Source: Paenarthrobacter sp. GOM3
GTDB lineage: Bacteria > Actinomycetota > Actinomycetes > Actinomycetales > Micrococcaceae
Length of the DNA: 64,000 nucleotides
Direction of reading: 5' to 3'
Assembly: GCF_018215265.2 (NCBI RefSeq)
Contig: NZ_CP136562.1
Span: forward strand, 1 to 64,000
Position numbers and translations under genes: made by a program. The notes beneath the pieces were generated by a model. It made no database searches and was not told where the DNA came from. It worked only from the letters and a program-made list of their open reading frames with translations. Of the stretch, positions 12,297 to 20,186 are shown one piece after another (position 1 is the first letter of the stretch; each line of letters opens with the position of its first letter).

Positions 12297-13205
12297 GTGA
12301 CCCTTCTCATCGCCTCCCTTGGAGTACTGGGAGTAGCCTCTTCCGGCCCACTCATTGCAGGCACCCTCGGGGCCACCTCCGTGACCGCTCTGGCCATTGC
12401 CTTCTGGCGCAACGCGATCGGGGCTTTGGTCATGGCCACTCCCGTGGCTGTTCGCGAGCCTAAGGCTTTCGGAAGGATCACGCGCCGGGAGTTCGGCTGG
12501 TCCGCCACCGCCGCTGTTGCCTTGGCCTTCCACTTCGCGTGCTTCATTACCGCGCTGGAACTGACGTCCGTTGCGGCCGCCACGGCCTTGGTGTGCCTGC
12601 AATCGGCTTGGATTGCCGTTTTCCAGTTGTTCCGCGGCACGCGGCACCGCTGGCCGGTGCTGTTGGGCCTGGGGATAGCCTTTGGCGGGGTGGTGGCCAT
12701 TACCGGGTTCGATATGGGTTCCTCACCCGAGGCACTCCTGGGTGACCTTCTGGCGCTTGCTGGTGGCGCCTTGGCGGGCCTCTACACGCTGGCAGGCGGG
12801 AAGGCCCGCCAGTCGATGGGAACCGGCACATACACCACCCTCTGCTACGGCATCTGCGCGGCGATCGTTGCAGTGCTGGCTGCCCTCAGCGGGCAGGCAC
12901 TTGTAGGGTTCGACGCCGGCGGCTGGCTGGGGATTGTTGCCATCACCGTCTGCGCGCAGCTGGTGGGACACACAGCGTTCAATCACCTGCTGGCCACGAT
13001 GAGTCCCTTGCTGGTGTCGATGATCATCCTCTTGGAGATTCCGGGTGCGGCGATCCTCGCAGCAGTCTTCCTGAAGGAAACGCTGCCGGCCGGCACGTAT
13101 GCGGGGCTGGCGCTGATTCTTGTGGGTCTGGCGGTCGTGGTGGCCGGACAACGGCGTGGGCGGCCTGAAGCAGACCGTGGCGAAGCTGAGCTGGGCACCG
13201 ACTAG
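12297..13205 (+). CDS. EamA/DMT-family transporter
   Basis: This 302-residue GTG-started protein is almost entirely hydrophobic, with about ten predicted membrane segments arranged as two EamA repeats. Motifs such as LAIAFWRNAIGALVM near the start, and PLLVSMIILLEIPGAAILAAVFLKETL in the second half, are typical of the drug/metabolite transporter superfamily. The substrate cannot be told from sequence; export of a small metabolite is usual in the family. The C-terminal 15 residues are charged. It is convergent with the glycosyltransferase gene downstream. Confidence 0.88.
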   Translation: MTLLIASLGVLGVASSGPLIAGTLGATSVTALAIAFWRNAIGALVMATPVAVREPKAFGRITRREFGWSATAAVALAFHFACFITALELTSVAAATALVCLQSAWIAVFQLFRGTRHRWPVLLGLGIAFGGVVAITGFDMGSSPEALLGDLLALAGGALAGLYTLAGGKARQSMGTGTYTTLCYGICAAIVAVLAALSGQALVGFDAGGWLGIVAITVCAQLVGHTAFNHLLATMSPLLVSMIILLEIPGAAILAAVFLKETLPAGTYAGLALILVGLAVVVAGQRRGRPEADRGEAELGTD

Positions 13206-13222
13206 CCGCCCGGCGTCGTGCG

Positions 13223-14098
13223 TTATATCCCGCCGCGCCGAACGCCCTGGGCGGAGTTGGCCGTGTGGATGGCGCGCAAAAGCTTCGCGGGGAAATACAC
13301 GGAGAAGAACACCACCATGGGAGCCTTCAAGGCCATCTTCTTCACATTGTGTGCCTTGTAGGTGCGGTCAAACCGTTGGACGTAGTAGCGGTAGTCGCGC
13401 GGTGAGTCCTCAAGCCGGCGCGCGGACATACCGGAGACCATCTGCGGCAGGTACTGCACTTTGAGGTCGTGATCGAAAAGATGGAGGGACAGATCGATGT
13501 CCTCGTGCATCTCGTCCTTAGGATCCAGGCATGCCTCATCGCGGATGGTTTCCCACGCGGAACGGCGGAGGGCCATGTTTGAGCCGAAGAGGAAGTGGTA
13601 CTGGTGCTTGGCCAGCCGCAGCATCAGTTGCCGCATCTTGTCGTCAGCTTTGAGTCCGAAGCGGCGCATAGGCATGTCGTAGTAGACCACAGGGCCGGTA
13701 GCGGCAGCGATGGTCTGGTCCGTGAATGCTTTCTGCACCTGCTCAACCCAGTCAGGTTCCAGGACGGAGTCCGCGTCGATTCGCCCTACTACATCCCCCG
13801 TCGCGTGATTCAGGCCAAAGTTCCGGGTGGGAATCAGTCCCTGCGTGGCAGCCTGCTGGAGAAGGATGATGGGGCTTTCCGGGTACTCCTGCTGCATCTG
13901 TCGCACAATCCTGGGTGTGCGGTCGGTGGAGAGGTTGTCCACCACGATGATCTCGGCGGCCGGGACCGACTGGTAAATGGCCGCGATGAGGCACTGGCGA
14001 ATGACGCTTTCCTCGTTATACGCCGGGATGACAATGGATACGCCCGGAGGCTCCGGAGCATCCTTGAGGGCACCCGCAACGGGTCTATCGGCTGACAT
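13223..14098 (-). CDS. Family 2 glycosyltransferase
   Basis: The protein has the GT-A nucleotide-sugar fold: VSIVIPAYNEESVIRQCL near the N-terminus, VVDNLSTDRTPRIV, and the metal-binding region GRIDADSVLEPDW. A hydrophobic segment near the C-terminus (MALKAPMVVFFSVYFPAKLL) suggests membrane association. I use the ATG at 14098; an in-frame GTG at 14119 is an alternative seven codons upstream. Acceptor and sugar are not predictable. The gene stands alone on the minus strand next to a strong hairpin at 14150-14197. Confidence 0.85.
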   Translation of the reverse strand: MSADRPVAGALKDAPEPPGVSIVIPAYNEESVIRQCLIAAIYQSVPAAEIIVVDNLSTDRTPRIVRQMQQEYPESPIILLQQAATQGLIPTRNFGLNHATGDVVGRIDADSVLEPDWVEQVQKAFTDQTIAAATGPVVYYDMPMRRFGLKADDKMRQLMLRLAKHQYHFLFGSNMALRRSAWETIRDEACLDPKDEMHEDIDLSLHLFDHDLKVQYLPQMVSGMSARRLEDSPRDYRYYVQRFDRTYKAHNVKKMALKAPMVVFFSVYFPAKLLRAIHTANSAQGVRRGGI

Positions 14099-14149
14099 CA
14101 CTCCAAATCTAACACCCACGGCAGTTGCACCGAAGGAGGCTTGGGTGAC

Positions 14150-14197
14150 ATGCCGGGGAACACTGAGGGGACCCCGGCATTGGCCGGGATCCCCTCA
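14150..14197. terminator. Two overlapping, mutually exclusive hairpins
   Basis: ATGCCGGGG (14150-14158) pairs with CCCCGGCAT (14172-14180). Alternatively CTGAGGGGA (14163-14171) pairs with TCCCCTCAG, with an inner CCCGG/CCGGG stem. Both cannot form together. The position just after the minus-strand stop at 14220 suits termination of that gene, although there is no T tract. Confidence 0.6.
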
Positions 14198-14219
14198 GAG
14201 GCAGTGAAAACAGCTCGTG

Positions 14220-15164
14220 CTAGCTGTGGGCACCCTTGCTTTCGGAGTCCGAAGCGTCAGTGTCCTTTTGGAGGCTGGCCGCGATGTTCTTGACGGCAGT
14301 CTTGGCGTCGGTTGCCACCTTGGCGCCTGAATCCTCGACGTTTTCGAGAGCATCCTTGGTGGCCTGCTCGGCCTCGGCGGTGGCATCTTCAGAGCTGGTG
14401 TCCGTTGCCTTGGCGTCGCTCACAGTCGATGCGGTGGCCGATGCCGCAGCGTCAGTGGGAACGGGTGCCGGCGTTACCGGCGACGGCGTCTTCCACGGAT
14501 CCTCGACCGGCTTGGAAGCCTTCCACGCAGCCACACCTGCAGCAGCTGCGGCGGCAATGACCGTGACGATCAGCCAGCCACGCTTCTTGGGCTTCGGTTC
14601 CTTGCCCAGTTTGGTGCTGACAACCTTGCTGGCCTCGTCCGCTGCGGCCTTGAGCTGCTTGCCAGTGGCGTGGGCCTGCTCCTGGACGCTGTGCACAACC
14701 CCTGAGTCCACCAGCTTCTGCGCTACGGCATCGACCTGCGCCGGCGCATTCTCGAGGGCGTGATGAACGGCTACGGATGCTTGACCGAGCTGTTCGGACA
14801 ATTTGGGCAAGTACTCGTCCACAACCTTGTCCCGGGCCTGGCCCAAGGCAGGCGTGGCCTTGTTCAGGGCTTCCTGGATCCGCGGGGTTGCGTCTTCCAC
14901 GACGTCATGGATCTTCGGCGCGAGGTGCGCCAGCCCATCCTGAATCCGCGGCGTAACAACTGCAACCCCGTCTGCGAGGTTGTGGGCAGCCGACTTCAGC
15001 CCCTCCTGGATCTTGGGGGAAGCGGTATCAATGCCGTGCTGGATTCGCGGAACAGCCCAGTTCACGGCCGCCTCCACGCGGGGTGCGGCCCAGTCGCGGG
15101 CGTTATCCACACCAACCGCAACGGATTGTTCGAGATCGCGGGCAATACGGTCTGATTTCTTCAC
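14220..15164 (-). CDS. Membrane-anchored protein with 11-residue amphipathic repeats
   Basis: The best start is GTG at 15164, five bases after GGGAGGT; the frame is open to 15221. The 314-residue protein begins VKKSDRIARDLEQ. It then has eight consecutive 11-residue units at about 26-113, most with Pro at position 3 and a hydrophobic residue at position 5 (AVPRIQHGIDT, ASPKIQEGLKS, VTPRIQDGLAH and so on). A further helical region follows, then a basic stretch KPKKRG, one membrane helix (WLIVTVIAAAAAAGVAAW) and a long Ala/Thr/Asp-rich tail. The repeats suggest membrane- or surface-lying amphipathic helices. I do not recognise a function. Confidence 0.75.
   Translation of the reverse strand: MKKSDRIARDLEQSVAVGVDNARDWAAPRVEAAVNWAVPRIQHGIDTASPKIQEGLKSAAHNLADGVAVVTPRIQDGLAHLAPKIHDVVEDATPRIQEALNKATPALGQARDKVVDEYLPKLSEQLGQASVAVHHALENAPAQVDAVAQKLVDSGVVHSVQEQAHATGKQLKAAADEASKVVSTKLGKEPKPKKRGWLIVTVIAAAAAAGVAAWKASKPVEDPWKTPSPVTPAPVPTDAAASATASTVSDAKATDTSSEDATAEAEQATKDALENVEDSGAKVATDAKTAVKNIAASLQKDTDASDSESKGAHS
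14826..15089 (-). repeat. Eight consecutive 11-codon repeats
   Basis: Codons 26-113 of the minus-strand gene divide without gaps into eight 33-base units. Each encodes an 11-mer of general form A-x-P-(R/K)-I-Q-x-(G/A)-L-x-x. The fourth unit (AAHNLADGVAV) and the eighth are the most divergent. Confidence 0.75.
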
Positions 15165-15317
15165 AACTACCTCCCGATACACATGCTCGTTTGTTGCTAG
15201 CCTACGTCGCTTGGGGAACACCGGCTATTCATCTGCCGGATTCGGCCCGGATTTCACCGAGCGCGGAACCGGCTTTACAACTCCAAAGGCGTTGACCCTG
15301 CATGGAAGAATGGGGCC

Positions 15318-15860
15318 ATGACCATCGCAACCGCAAAAGCAACGATCCACACGACCCTCGGCGATATCAAGGTTGACCTCTTCGGCAACCACGCGCCCAA
15401 GACGGTCGCCAACTTCATTGGCTTGGCCACGGGCGAAAAGTCCTGGAACCACCCGGAAACGGGCGAGGACAAGACCGGCACGCCGCTGTACAACGGCACG
15501 ATTTTCCACCGCATCATCAAGGACTTCATGATCCAGGGCGGAGATCCCCTGGGCCGCGGCGTCGGCGGACCGGGTTACCAGTTCGACGATGAAATCCACC
15601 CGGAACTGACCTTCAACGCCCCGTACAAGCTGGCCATGGCCAACGCCGGTGTCCAGATGGGCAAGGGCACCAACGGGTCACAGTTCTTCATCACCACCGT
15701 GAACACCGACTGGCTGTTCGGCAAGCACAGCATCTTCGGCGAGGTGGCGGACGAGGAATCCCGCAAGGTTGTGGACTCCATCGAAGCTGTCCGTACAGGC
15801 ATGGGCGACCGTCCGGTTGAAGACGTAGTCATCAACAGCATCGACATCGAACAGCTCTAA
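15318..15860 (+). CDS. Cyclophilin-type peptidyl-prolyl cis-trans isomerase
   Basis: This 180-residue protein is a single cyclophilin domain catalysing cis-trans isomerisation of Xaa-Pro bonds. Recognisable core elements are NGTIFHRIIKDFMIQGGDPLG (the FHR(I/V) active-site Arg and the QGGDP loop), GTNGSQFFIT and HSIFGEV. There is no signal peptide, so it should be cytoplasmic, as for the PpiA-like protein near the actinobacterial origin. It is followed after nine bases by the rhomboid gene on the same strand, a common pairing in this group. Confidence 0.95.
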   Translation: MTIATAKATIHTTLGDIKVDLFGNHAPKTVANFIGLATGEKSWNHPETGEDKTGTPLYNGTIFHRIIKDFMIQGGDPLGRGVGGPGYQFDDEIHPELTFNAPYKLAMANAGVQMGKGTNGSQFFITTVNTDWLFGKHSIFGEVADEESRKVVDSIEAVRTGMGDRPVEDVVINSIDIEQL

Positions 15861-15869
15861 CCCGCATTC

Positions 15870-16724
15870 ATGAGTTACGGAATCCCGTCGGCTGAGCCGT
15901 CCGCTGATGTTCCGGTGTGCCCCAGGCACCCGGACAGGCCCTCCTACGTGCGGTGCCAGCGCTGCGGGCGCCCCGCGTGCCCCGAGTGCCAGCGGGCGGC
16001 CGCCGTCGGGTTCCAATGCGTTGACTGCGTCAACGAACAAAAACGTTCGACGCCGGAGTACAAGTCACCCTATGGCGGCGCCTTGGCCATTGGCCGGCCC
16101 CTGGTGACGTACCTGATCATCGGTTTGTGCGTCCTGGTTTACATCCTCCAGTGGGTGCTGCCGGGGGATGTCATCTTCCAGAACTTCGCGTTCGCCAACG
16201 TCTTCGCGGACAGCGAGCCATGGCGGATGTTGACGTCGGCATTCCTGCACTCGCAGGACTTCCTCCTTCACATCGTCCTGAACATGTACACGCTCTGGAT
16301 CTTCGGGCAAGCCCTTGAGCCTTTGCTCGGGCGCATCCGATTCCTTGCCGTGTATCTGATATCCGCAATTGGTGGTTCAGTCGGTTTCCTGCTTCTGACT
16401 CCGGACCGGCCTATCGTGGGTGTGGTCGGAGCATCCGGGGCCATCTTTGGCCTCTTCGGAGCCATGCTCGTGGTGCAACGCCACAGGGGCGGCGAAACCA
16501 AGCAATTGTGGGTTCTGATCGCCATCAATGGCGCCATTGGCTTCTTTGTTCCCAGCATTGCCTGGCAGGCGCACCTGGGCGGCCTGATCGCTGGTGGTCT
16601 AGCGGCGGGTGTCATTGCCTATGCCCCAAGGGGTAAGAACCAGGCCCTGCTTCAATCCGGCGGACTCATCCTGGTGGTCGCACTGTTGGCCGTGGCCACC
16701 TGGGTCCGGGTCACTGCGGGCTGA
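15870..16724 (+). CDS. Rhomboid intramembrane serine protease with N-terminal zinc-binding module
   Basis: The 284-residue protein joins a cytoplasmic Cys/His-rich N-terminus (Cys17, His20, Cys29, Cys32, Cys37, Cys40, Cys50, Cys53) to a six-helix rhomboid domain. The catalytic Ser is at about 189 in GASGAIFGL, and the catalytic His at about 235 in QAHLGGLIAG. The loop-1 segment is present near 118-135 (EPWRMLTSAFLHSQD). Such proteases cut membrane-protein substrates within the bilayer. The cysteine module probably binds zinc and may recruit partners; this is inferred. Its 3' end overlaps that of the convergent gene by 14 bases. Confidence 0.93.
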   Translation: MSYGIPSAEPSADVPVCPRHPDRPSYVRCQRCGRPACPECQRAAAVGFQCVDCVNEQKRSTPEYKSPYGGALAIGRPLVTYLIIGLCVLVYILQWVLPGDVIFQNFAFANVFADSEPWRMLTSAFLHSQDFLLHIVLNMYTLWIFGQALEPLLGRIRFLAVYLISAIGGSVGFLLLTPDRPIVGVVGASGAIFGLFGAMLVVQRHRGGETKQLWVLIAINGAIGFFVPSIAWQAHLGGLIAGGLAAGVIAYAPRGKNQALLQSGGLILVVALLAVATWVRVTAG

Positions 16725-17349
16725 CCCGCCCATCCTTCTTGGCGGCCACCGGCTGCCGCAGAATCGTCCTGAGCTTCCCTGGAGCAGTGCGCCGTGGATC
16801 GCTCAGATAGATCTCGTGATGCCGCCCCGTCATGGTCAGGGATTTCTTGGGGATAAAGCTGTTATGCATCTCCTTGAGCACCGGTCCTTCATGGTCATAA
16901 GGCCCTAGATGCAGCGTCTGCACGCTGAGGCCTTCATGAAAGGATTCCAGGCGGACTTCCTTCAACACTGCCCTGCCTCTCTTCCTGGTGAGCGTTTCCT
17001 GAGCCCTTTCCATGTGCTCCGCGCCGAGCCAGTCCGGAACCATGGTCATCAGGGTCCAGTCCCATCGCGACTTATCCCGTGCGTCTGTGAACGAAGCCAT
17101 GTCATCCGCCCACCACAGCGCTTCCAACGGCATCACTGTATAGTCCTGCCCGAGATCGGTCTTGCTAAGGAACTTCAAGGCATAGGCAAGCGGGTATAAC
17201 GCAGCCAGGGCATCCTTGTACTCTTGGGCGCTGTTGGGGTCCCCGTGCCCATCGACCATCAGGAACTGGAGCGCAGGGACGGACACGACTGCGAACTCGC
17301 CAGGCTTGGCGGTGTACTCGGGGATCTGTTTTTTGAAGTCTGTCTTCAT
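16711..17349 (-). CDS. GyrI-like small-molecule-binding domain protein
   Basis: The frame is open to 17409, but the ATG at 17349 (MKTDFKKQIPEYTAKPGEF) follows GGAGAGA at suitable spacing and gives 212 residues. The protein has the features of the GyrI-like/SOUL-type fold seen in effector domains of AraC and MerR regulators: VPALQFLMVDGHGDPNS near the start and VQTLHLGPYDHEGPVLKEMH later. No DNA-binding domain is present, so it is a stand-alone binding domain. Its promoter region is the box-rich spacer upstream. The role is unknown. Confidence 0.85.
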   Translation of the reverse strand: MKTDFKKQIPEYTAKPGEFAVVSVPALQFLMVDGHGDPNSAQEYKDALAALYPLAYALKFLSKTDLGQDYTVMPLEALWWADDMASFTDARDKSRWDWTLMTMVPDWLGAEHMERAQETLTRKRGRAVLKEVRLESFHEGLSVQTLHLGPYDHEGPVLKEMHNSFIPKKSLTMTGRHHEIYLSDPRRTAPGKLRTILRQPVAAKKDGRVSPQ

Positions 17350-17422
17350 CGTCGCTCTCTCCGGTCGTCCGGCAGTACTGGGTGCCAGTTTTCCACAGCA
17401 CTTATCCACACTGTGAGTAACT

Positions 17423-17434
17423 TACATGCTTGTA
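17423..17434. promoter_or_regulatory. TACA-N4-TGTA palindrome, copy 1
   Basis: TACATGCTTGTA sits about 75 bases upstream of the GyrI-like start. Its flanks (TAAC-T before, GTTC after) are shared with copy 2, so the common unit is about 20 bases and looks like a transcription-factor site. Confidence 0.45.
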
Positions 17435-17641
17435 GTTCCATGCCAATGGCACTCTGCGGGCGGTAAAAGAGCTAGATATCCCCCGAATGGCATGAATCTG
17501 TCCACACCTGTGGATAACTTTGTCCCCGACTGCCCCCTGAATGTGGACAAGTGAGGGTATTTCGGACCGCATGTGGACAACCCTGTTAATACTGCTGTGG
17601 AGAGGCTTCTATCAACAGGCTTATCAACAATGTTAATAACT

Positions 17642-17653
17642 TACATAGGTGTA
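17642..17653. promoter_or_regulatory. TACA-N4-TGTA palindrome, copy 2
   Basis: TACATAGGTGTA has the same flanks as the copy at 17423, 219 bases away. The shared flanks argue against chance. Confidence 0.45.
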
Positions 17654-18136
17654 GTTCACCCACCAAGGAAGGGTAAAAACCGCGGATCGCTGCGGTTAAC
17701 GCAGGTAAAACCCACACGTTGTCCCCATCTGTGGATAACTTGTGGGTACTGACCTGTTGTTAAGTGGGTAACCCGGGCGTCGCCCGACTTGGCTCAGCAC
17801 AACGAAAACGCCGGTGATGGAGGTTTGCTCCGGGGCCCGCCCGCGGTCGATGCGCTGGAAACCTGGTTTGAGGAAATCCGGCAATGCGGAGTCGCTGAAC
17901 TTTTGGTGAAGTTTGCGGCACTATCCACAGCGCGATACACAGTGGGTATAACTATTCCAGCACGTACTTCCAGCCTTGGATCGGCGGCAGCGCGCCGATA
18001 ATCGGCTCAAGTCCGTGGATGTCCACAGAAGTTATCCACGCCTGTGGATAAAGTTACACACTTCTGTGGACAGCGGGACGCGGTAGCGGACTTCAGCAGC
18101 GCAGCCGCTGGGGCGTGGTCCCGGCACGCGGGCTGG

Positions 18137-18736
18137 TTAATCCCAAACGCCCGATGTGCCCCGCCGATGACTGTCCATCAGGTGAGTATCGATTATTCCT
18201 ATCGCCTCCATGAGCGCATACATGGTGGTTGGCCCGACGAAGGCGAAGCCCTTCTTCCTGAGTGCCTTGGATAAGGCGATCGACTCAGGGGACGTAGTGG
18301 GGATGTCGGCGAAGGTGCGGGGCACCGGGGTGCTTGCCGGTTGGAATGACCAAACAAAGTGCACAAGGCCGCCTTCTTCGCGTAACGCGATAGTGGCTTT
18401 GGCATTGGTGATCGCGGCATTGATCTTCAAACGGTTACGGACGATCCCCGTGTCCAGCATGAGCCGCTCAACGTCGGCTTCCGTGAAGGCGGCGACACTC
18501 TCCGGGTGGAAGTCCAGGAAGGCCCTCCTGAACGCATCCCGCTTCCGAAGGATGGTGGCCCACGAGAGGCCTGCCTGGAACGCTTCGAGGCTGATGCGCT
18601 CATACAGACCTTGCTCATCGCGGACCGGCATGCCCCATTCATGGTCATAATAGGCCTGCATCATGGGGTCGGAGGCAGCCCACACGGGACGGGCCAGCCC
18701 GTCCTCACCGATGATGATGCCGGTGTCCGGGGTCAT
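18137..18736 (-). CDS. tag: DNA-3-methyladenine glycosylase I
   Basis: Tag removes 3-methyladenine from alkylated DNA, starting base-excision repair. The ATG at 18736 (MTPDTGIIIGEDG) follows AGAGGAG at good spacing; the longer frame to 18769 lacks support. The 199-residue protein shows the family block WAASDPMMQAYYDHEWGMPV, the LEAFQAGLSWATILRKRDAFR segment with the active-site Glu, and a C-terminal DSHRRG. It ends a minus-strand run of alkylation repair genes, 110 bases beyond alkB, and may be expressed with them. Confidence 0.93.
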   Translation of the reverse strand: MTPDTGIIIGEDGLARPVWAASDPMMQAYYDHEWGMPVRDEQGLYERISLEAFQAGLSWATILRKRDAFRRAFLDFHPESVAAFTEADVERLMLDTGIVRNRLKINAAITNAKATIALREEGGLVHFVWSFQPASTPVPRTFADIPTTSPESIALSKALRKKGFAFVGPTTMYALMEAIGIIDTHLMDSHRRGTSGVWD

Positions 18737-18846
18737 GAATGCTCCTCTGTGGCCGCGCGCCAGCCACACGGCCGGCAGGGTAATTTGGTTTCCCGGGATA
18801 TTCTGCCCCTACCCACTGACATTTGGGCGTTGCCCAGGCTCCGTAC

Positions 18847-19563
18847 TCACGATAATCCTGTGACCCGCATGGTGATGTTGATCCGGCCATGAGTGAGACC
18901 GCAATCGGCGGGTGCAGTGCCTGGTAGAACTTTGGGTATGCCGTGATAGGCGAACCGTGACGGGCCACCAAAGACGAACAGGTCCCCGGATCGAAGTTCA
19001 ACGTCGGTATAGGGTTTAGTGCGTGTTTTGGTGTTGCCAAAACGGAAGATGCACGACTCGCCAATACTGAGGGACACCACGGGGGCATCCGAGCGCTCGT
19101 CCTTGTCCTGGTGCATTCCCATGGCAGCACCGTCATCGTAGAAATTCACCAAGGCGGCGTCGGGCGTGTAGGCAGCTGCTAGGGCAGCGGACCCATTCTC
19201 CCCGCCATCAGAGGCATACGCAGCAGCGACCGCCTTCCGGCCCAAGCGCACCATCCAGTCCGGGAAGTCGAGGACAGGGCGGCCGTTGACGTCAGTAGCT
19301 TCCCGCGTGTACTTGTAGGGCTGCCAGTGCCAGCCCAGGCACACGGTACGCACGGACATTTGGTGTCCGCCAGGCAGCGTCGCCGCGCGCAGGGGCACCG
19401 GCCCCTGCGTCCATTCGGCGAAGCGCGCCACTATCCACCGTTGCTGTTCTCCCGTCAGCCAGCCAGCCACGTGGACTGCGCCCGGCGCGATCAGGCGCGG
19501 ACCGGCGTCGTGGGTTTCTGGCTGGACCAGCTCCAGGGGAAACAGGGCGTCGTCGTCGCTCAC
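18847..19563 (-). CDS. alkB: AlkB-type 2-oxoglutarate/Fe(II) dioxygenase
   Basis: AlkB oxidatively removes methyl groups from 1-methyladenine and 3-methylcytosine. The likely start is GTG at 19563, overlapping the preceding stop as GTGA; this gives a 238-residue protein beginning VSDDDALFPLEL. The iron-binding His-X-Asp is in MGMHQDKDERS, the second His in FAYHGIPKVL, and the 2-oxoglutarate Arg residues in GRINITMRVTG. It is the last gene of a four-gene overlapping operon that also holds two alkyltransferases and a sigma factor. Confidence 0.93.
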   Translation of the reverse strand: MSDDDALFPLELVQPETHDAGPRLIAPGAVHVAGWLTGEQQRWIVARFAEWTQGPVPLRAATLPGGHQMSVRTVCLGWHWQPYKYTREATDVNGRPVLDFPDWMVRLGRKAVAAAYASDGGENGSAALAAAYTPDAALVNFYDDGAAMGMHQDKDERSDAPVVSLSIGESCIFRFGNTKTRTKPYTDVELRSGDLFVFGGPSRFAYHGIPKVLPGTAPADCGLTHGRINITMRVTGLS

Positions 19564-20186
19564 GCGGCCTCCAACGTGAGAAGTGCGCGTTTGGCGTCCG
19601 CACCTCCGAGGTAGCCACCAAAGCTGCCGTCCGACTTTACGACGCGGTGGCACGGAACGATCACCGGTATCGGGTTGGTAGCGCAGGCGCTTCCCACGGC
19701 GCGCACAGCATTGGGGCTGCCTGCCGCCCGGGCAACGTCAGCGTAGCTCTCAGTCTCGCCGTACGCGATCCGCGGCAGGTGCTGGAGTACGTTGAGGCGG
19801 AACCCGCGGGACAGCCGAAAATCCAGCACGAGGTCAAACTCCTTGCGGGTGCCGCTGAAGTACTCGTCGAGTTGCCGTGCAGCGTCCTCCAGCCGCGCAG
19901 GTGCTTCGAGAATGCGGGGACTGATGGTGTTGGCGAGAATCTGCAGGATGTCGGTATGGTTTTCCCGCTCAAAAGCCACCCGCACAATCCCCCGGTCAGT
20001 TGCTGCCAGCAGGAGCTTTCCCACCGGTGAATCAACCACCCGGTATGCGACGTCCAAAGTGTGGAGCAGTTGGGCATCGCGGGCCAACCGCGCGTGGAGA
20101 CTCGCCAGGGCAGGCTCGATATCCCGGGACAGGGGTGTCAGGAGGTGGGTGACCTCGGCAAGGTCGGGACGTGGTTCCACGGTCAT
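19560..20186 (-). CDS. Methylated-DNA-[protein]-cysteine S-methyltransferase (long form)
   Basis: This is an O6-alkylguanine-DNA alkyltransferase, a suicide enzyme that takes the alkyl group onto its active-site Cys in IPVIVPCHRVV. The 208-residue protein has an additional N-terminal stretch of about 50 residues, then the Ada/Ogt fold with ARAAGSPNAVRAVGSACATNP and GGYLGGADAKRALL. It overlaps the sigma-factor gene upstream by four bases (ATGA) and alkB downstream by four. The extra N-terminus has no Ada-type zinc Cys cluster. Confidence 0.93.
   Translation of the reverse strand: MTVEPRPDLAEVTHLLTPLSRDIEPALASLHARLARDAQLLHTLDVAYRVVDSPVGKLLLAATDRGIVRVAFERENHTDILQILANTISPRILEAPARLEDAARQLDEYFSGTRKEFDLVLDFRLSRGFRLNVLQHLPRIAYGETESYADVARAAGSPNAVRAVGSACATNPIPVIVPCHRVVKSDGSFGGYLGGADAKRALLTLEAA

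Larger units (their letters stand above)
17350..18136. other. Gene-free region with a dense cluster of DnaA-box-like sequences
   Basis: I find no convincing gene here. Seven exact matches to TTNTCCACA occur: plus strand 17389-17397 and 17402-17410; minus strand 17509-17517, 17542-17550, 17572-17580, 17730-17738 and 18043-18051. One-mismatch copies are at 17498-17506, 17621-17629, 17921-17929, 18019-18027, 18032-18040 and 18065-18073. Two places form inverted pairs, at 17498-17517 and 18032-18051. An AT-rich stretch lies at about 17610-17650. This is denser than the dnaA-dnaN spacer. The region also carries two copies of a TACA-N4-TGTA palindrome. An origin component or DnaA-titrating locus is inferred. 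Confidence 0.75.

Noticed and set aside
17789..18001. 70-codon plus-strand frame in the DnaA-box region
   Set aside because: No ribosome site, no domain, and a composition like the surrounding non-coding sequence; a minus-strand frame of similar size overlaps it.
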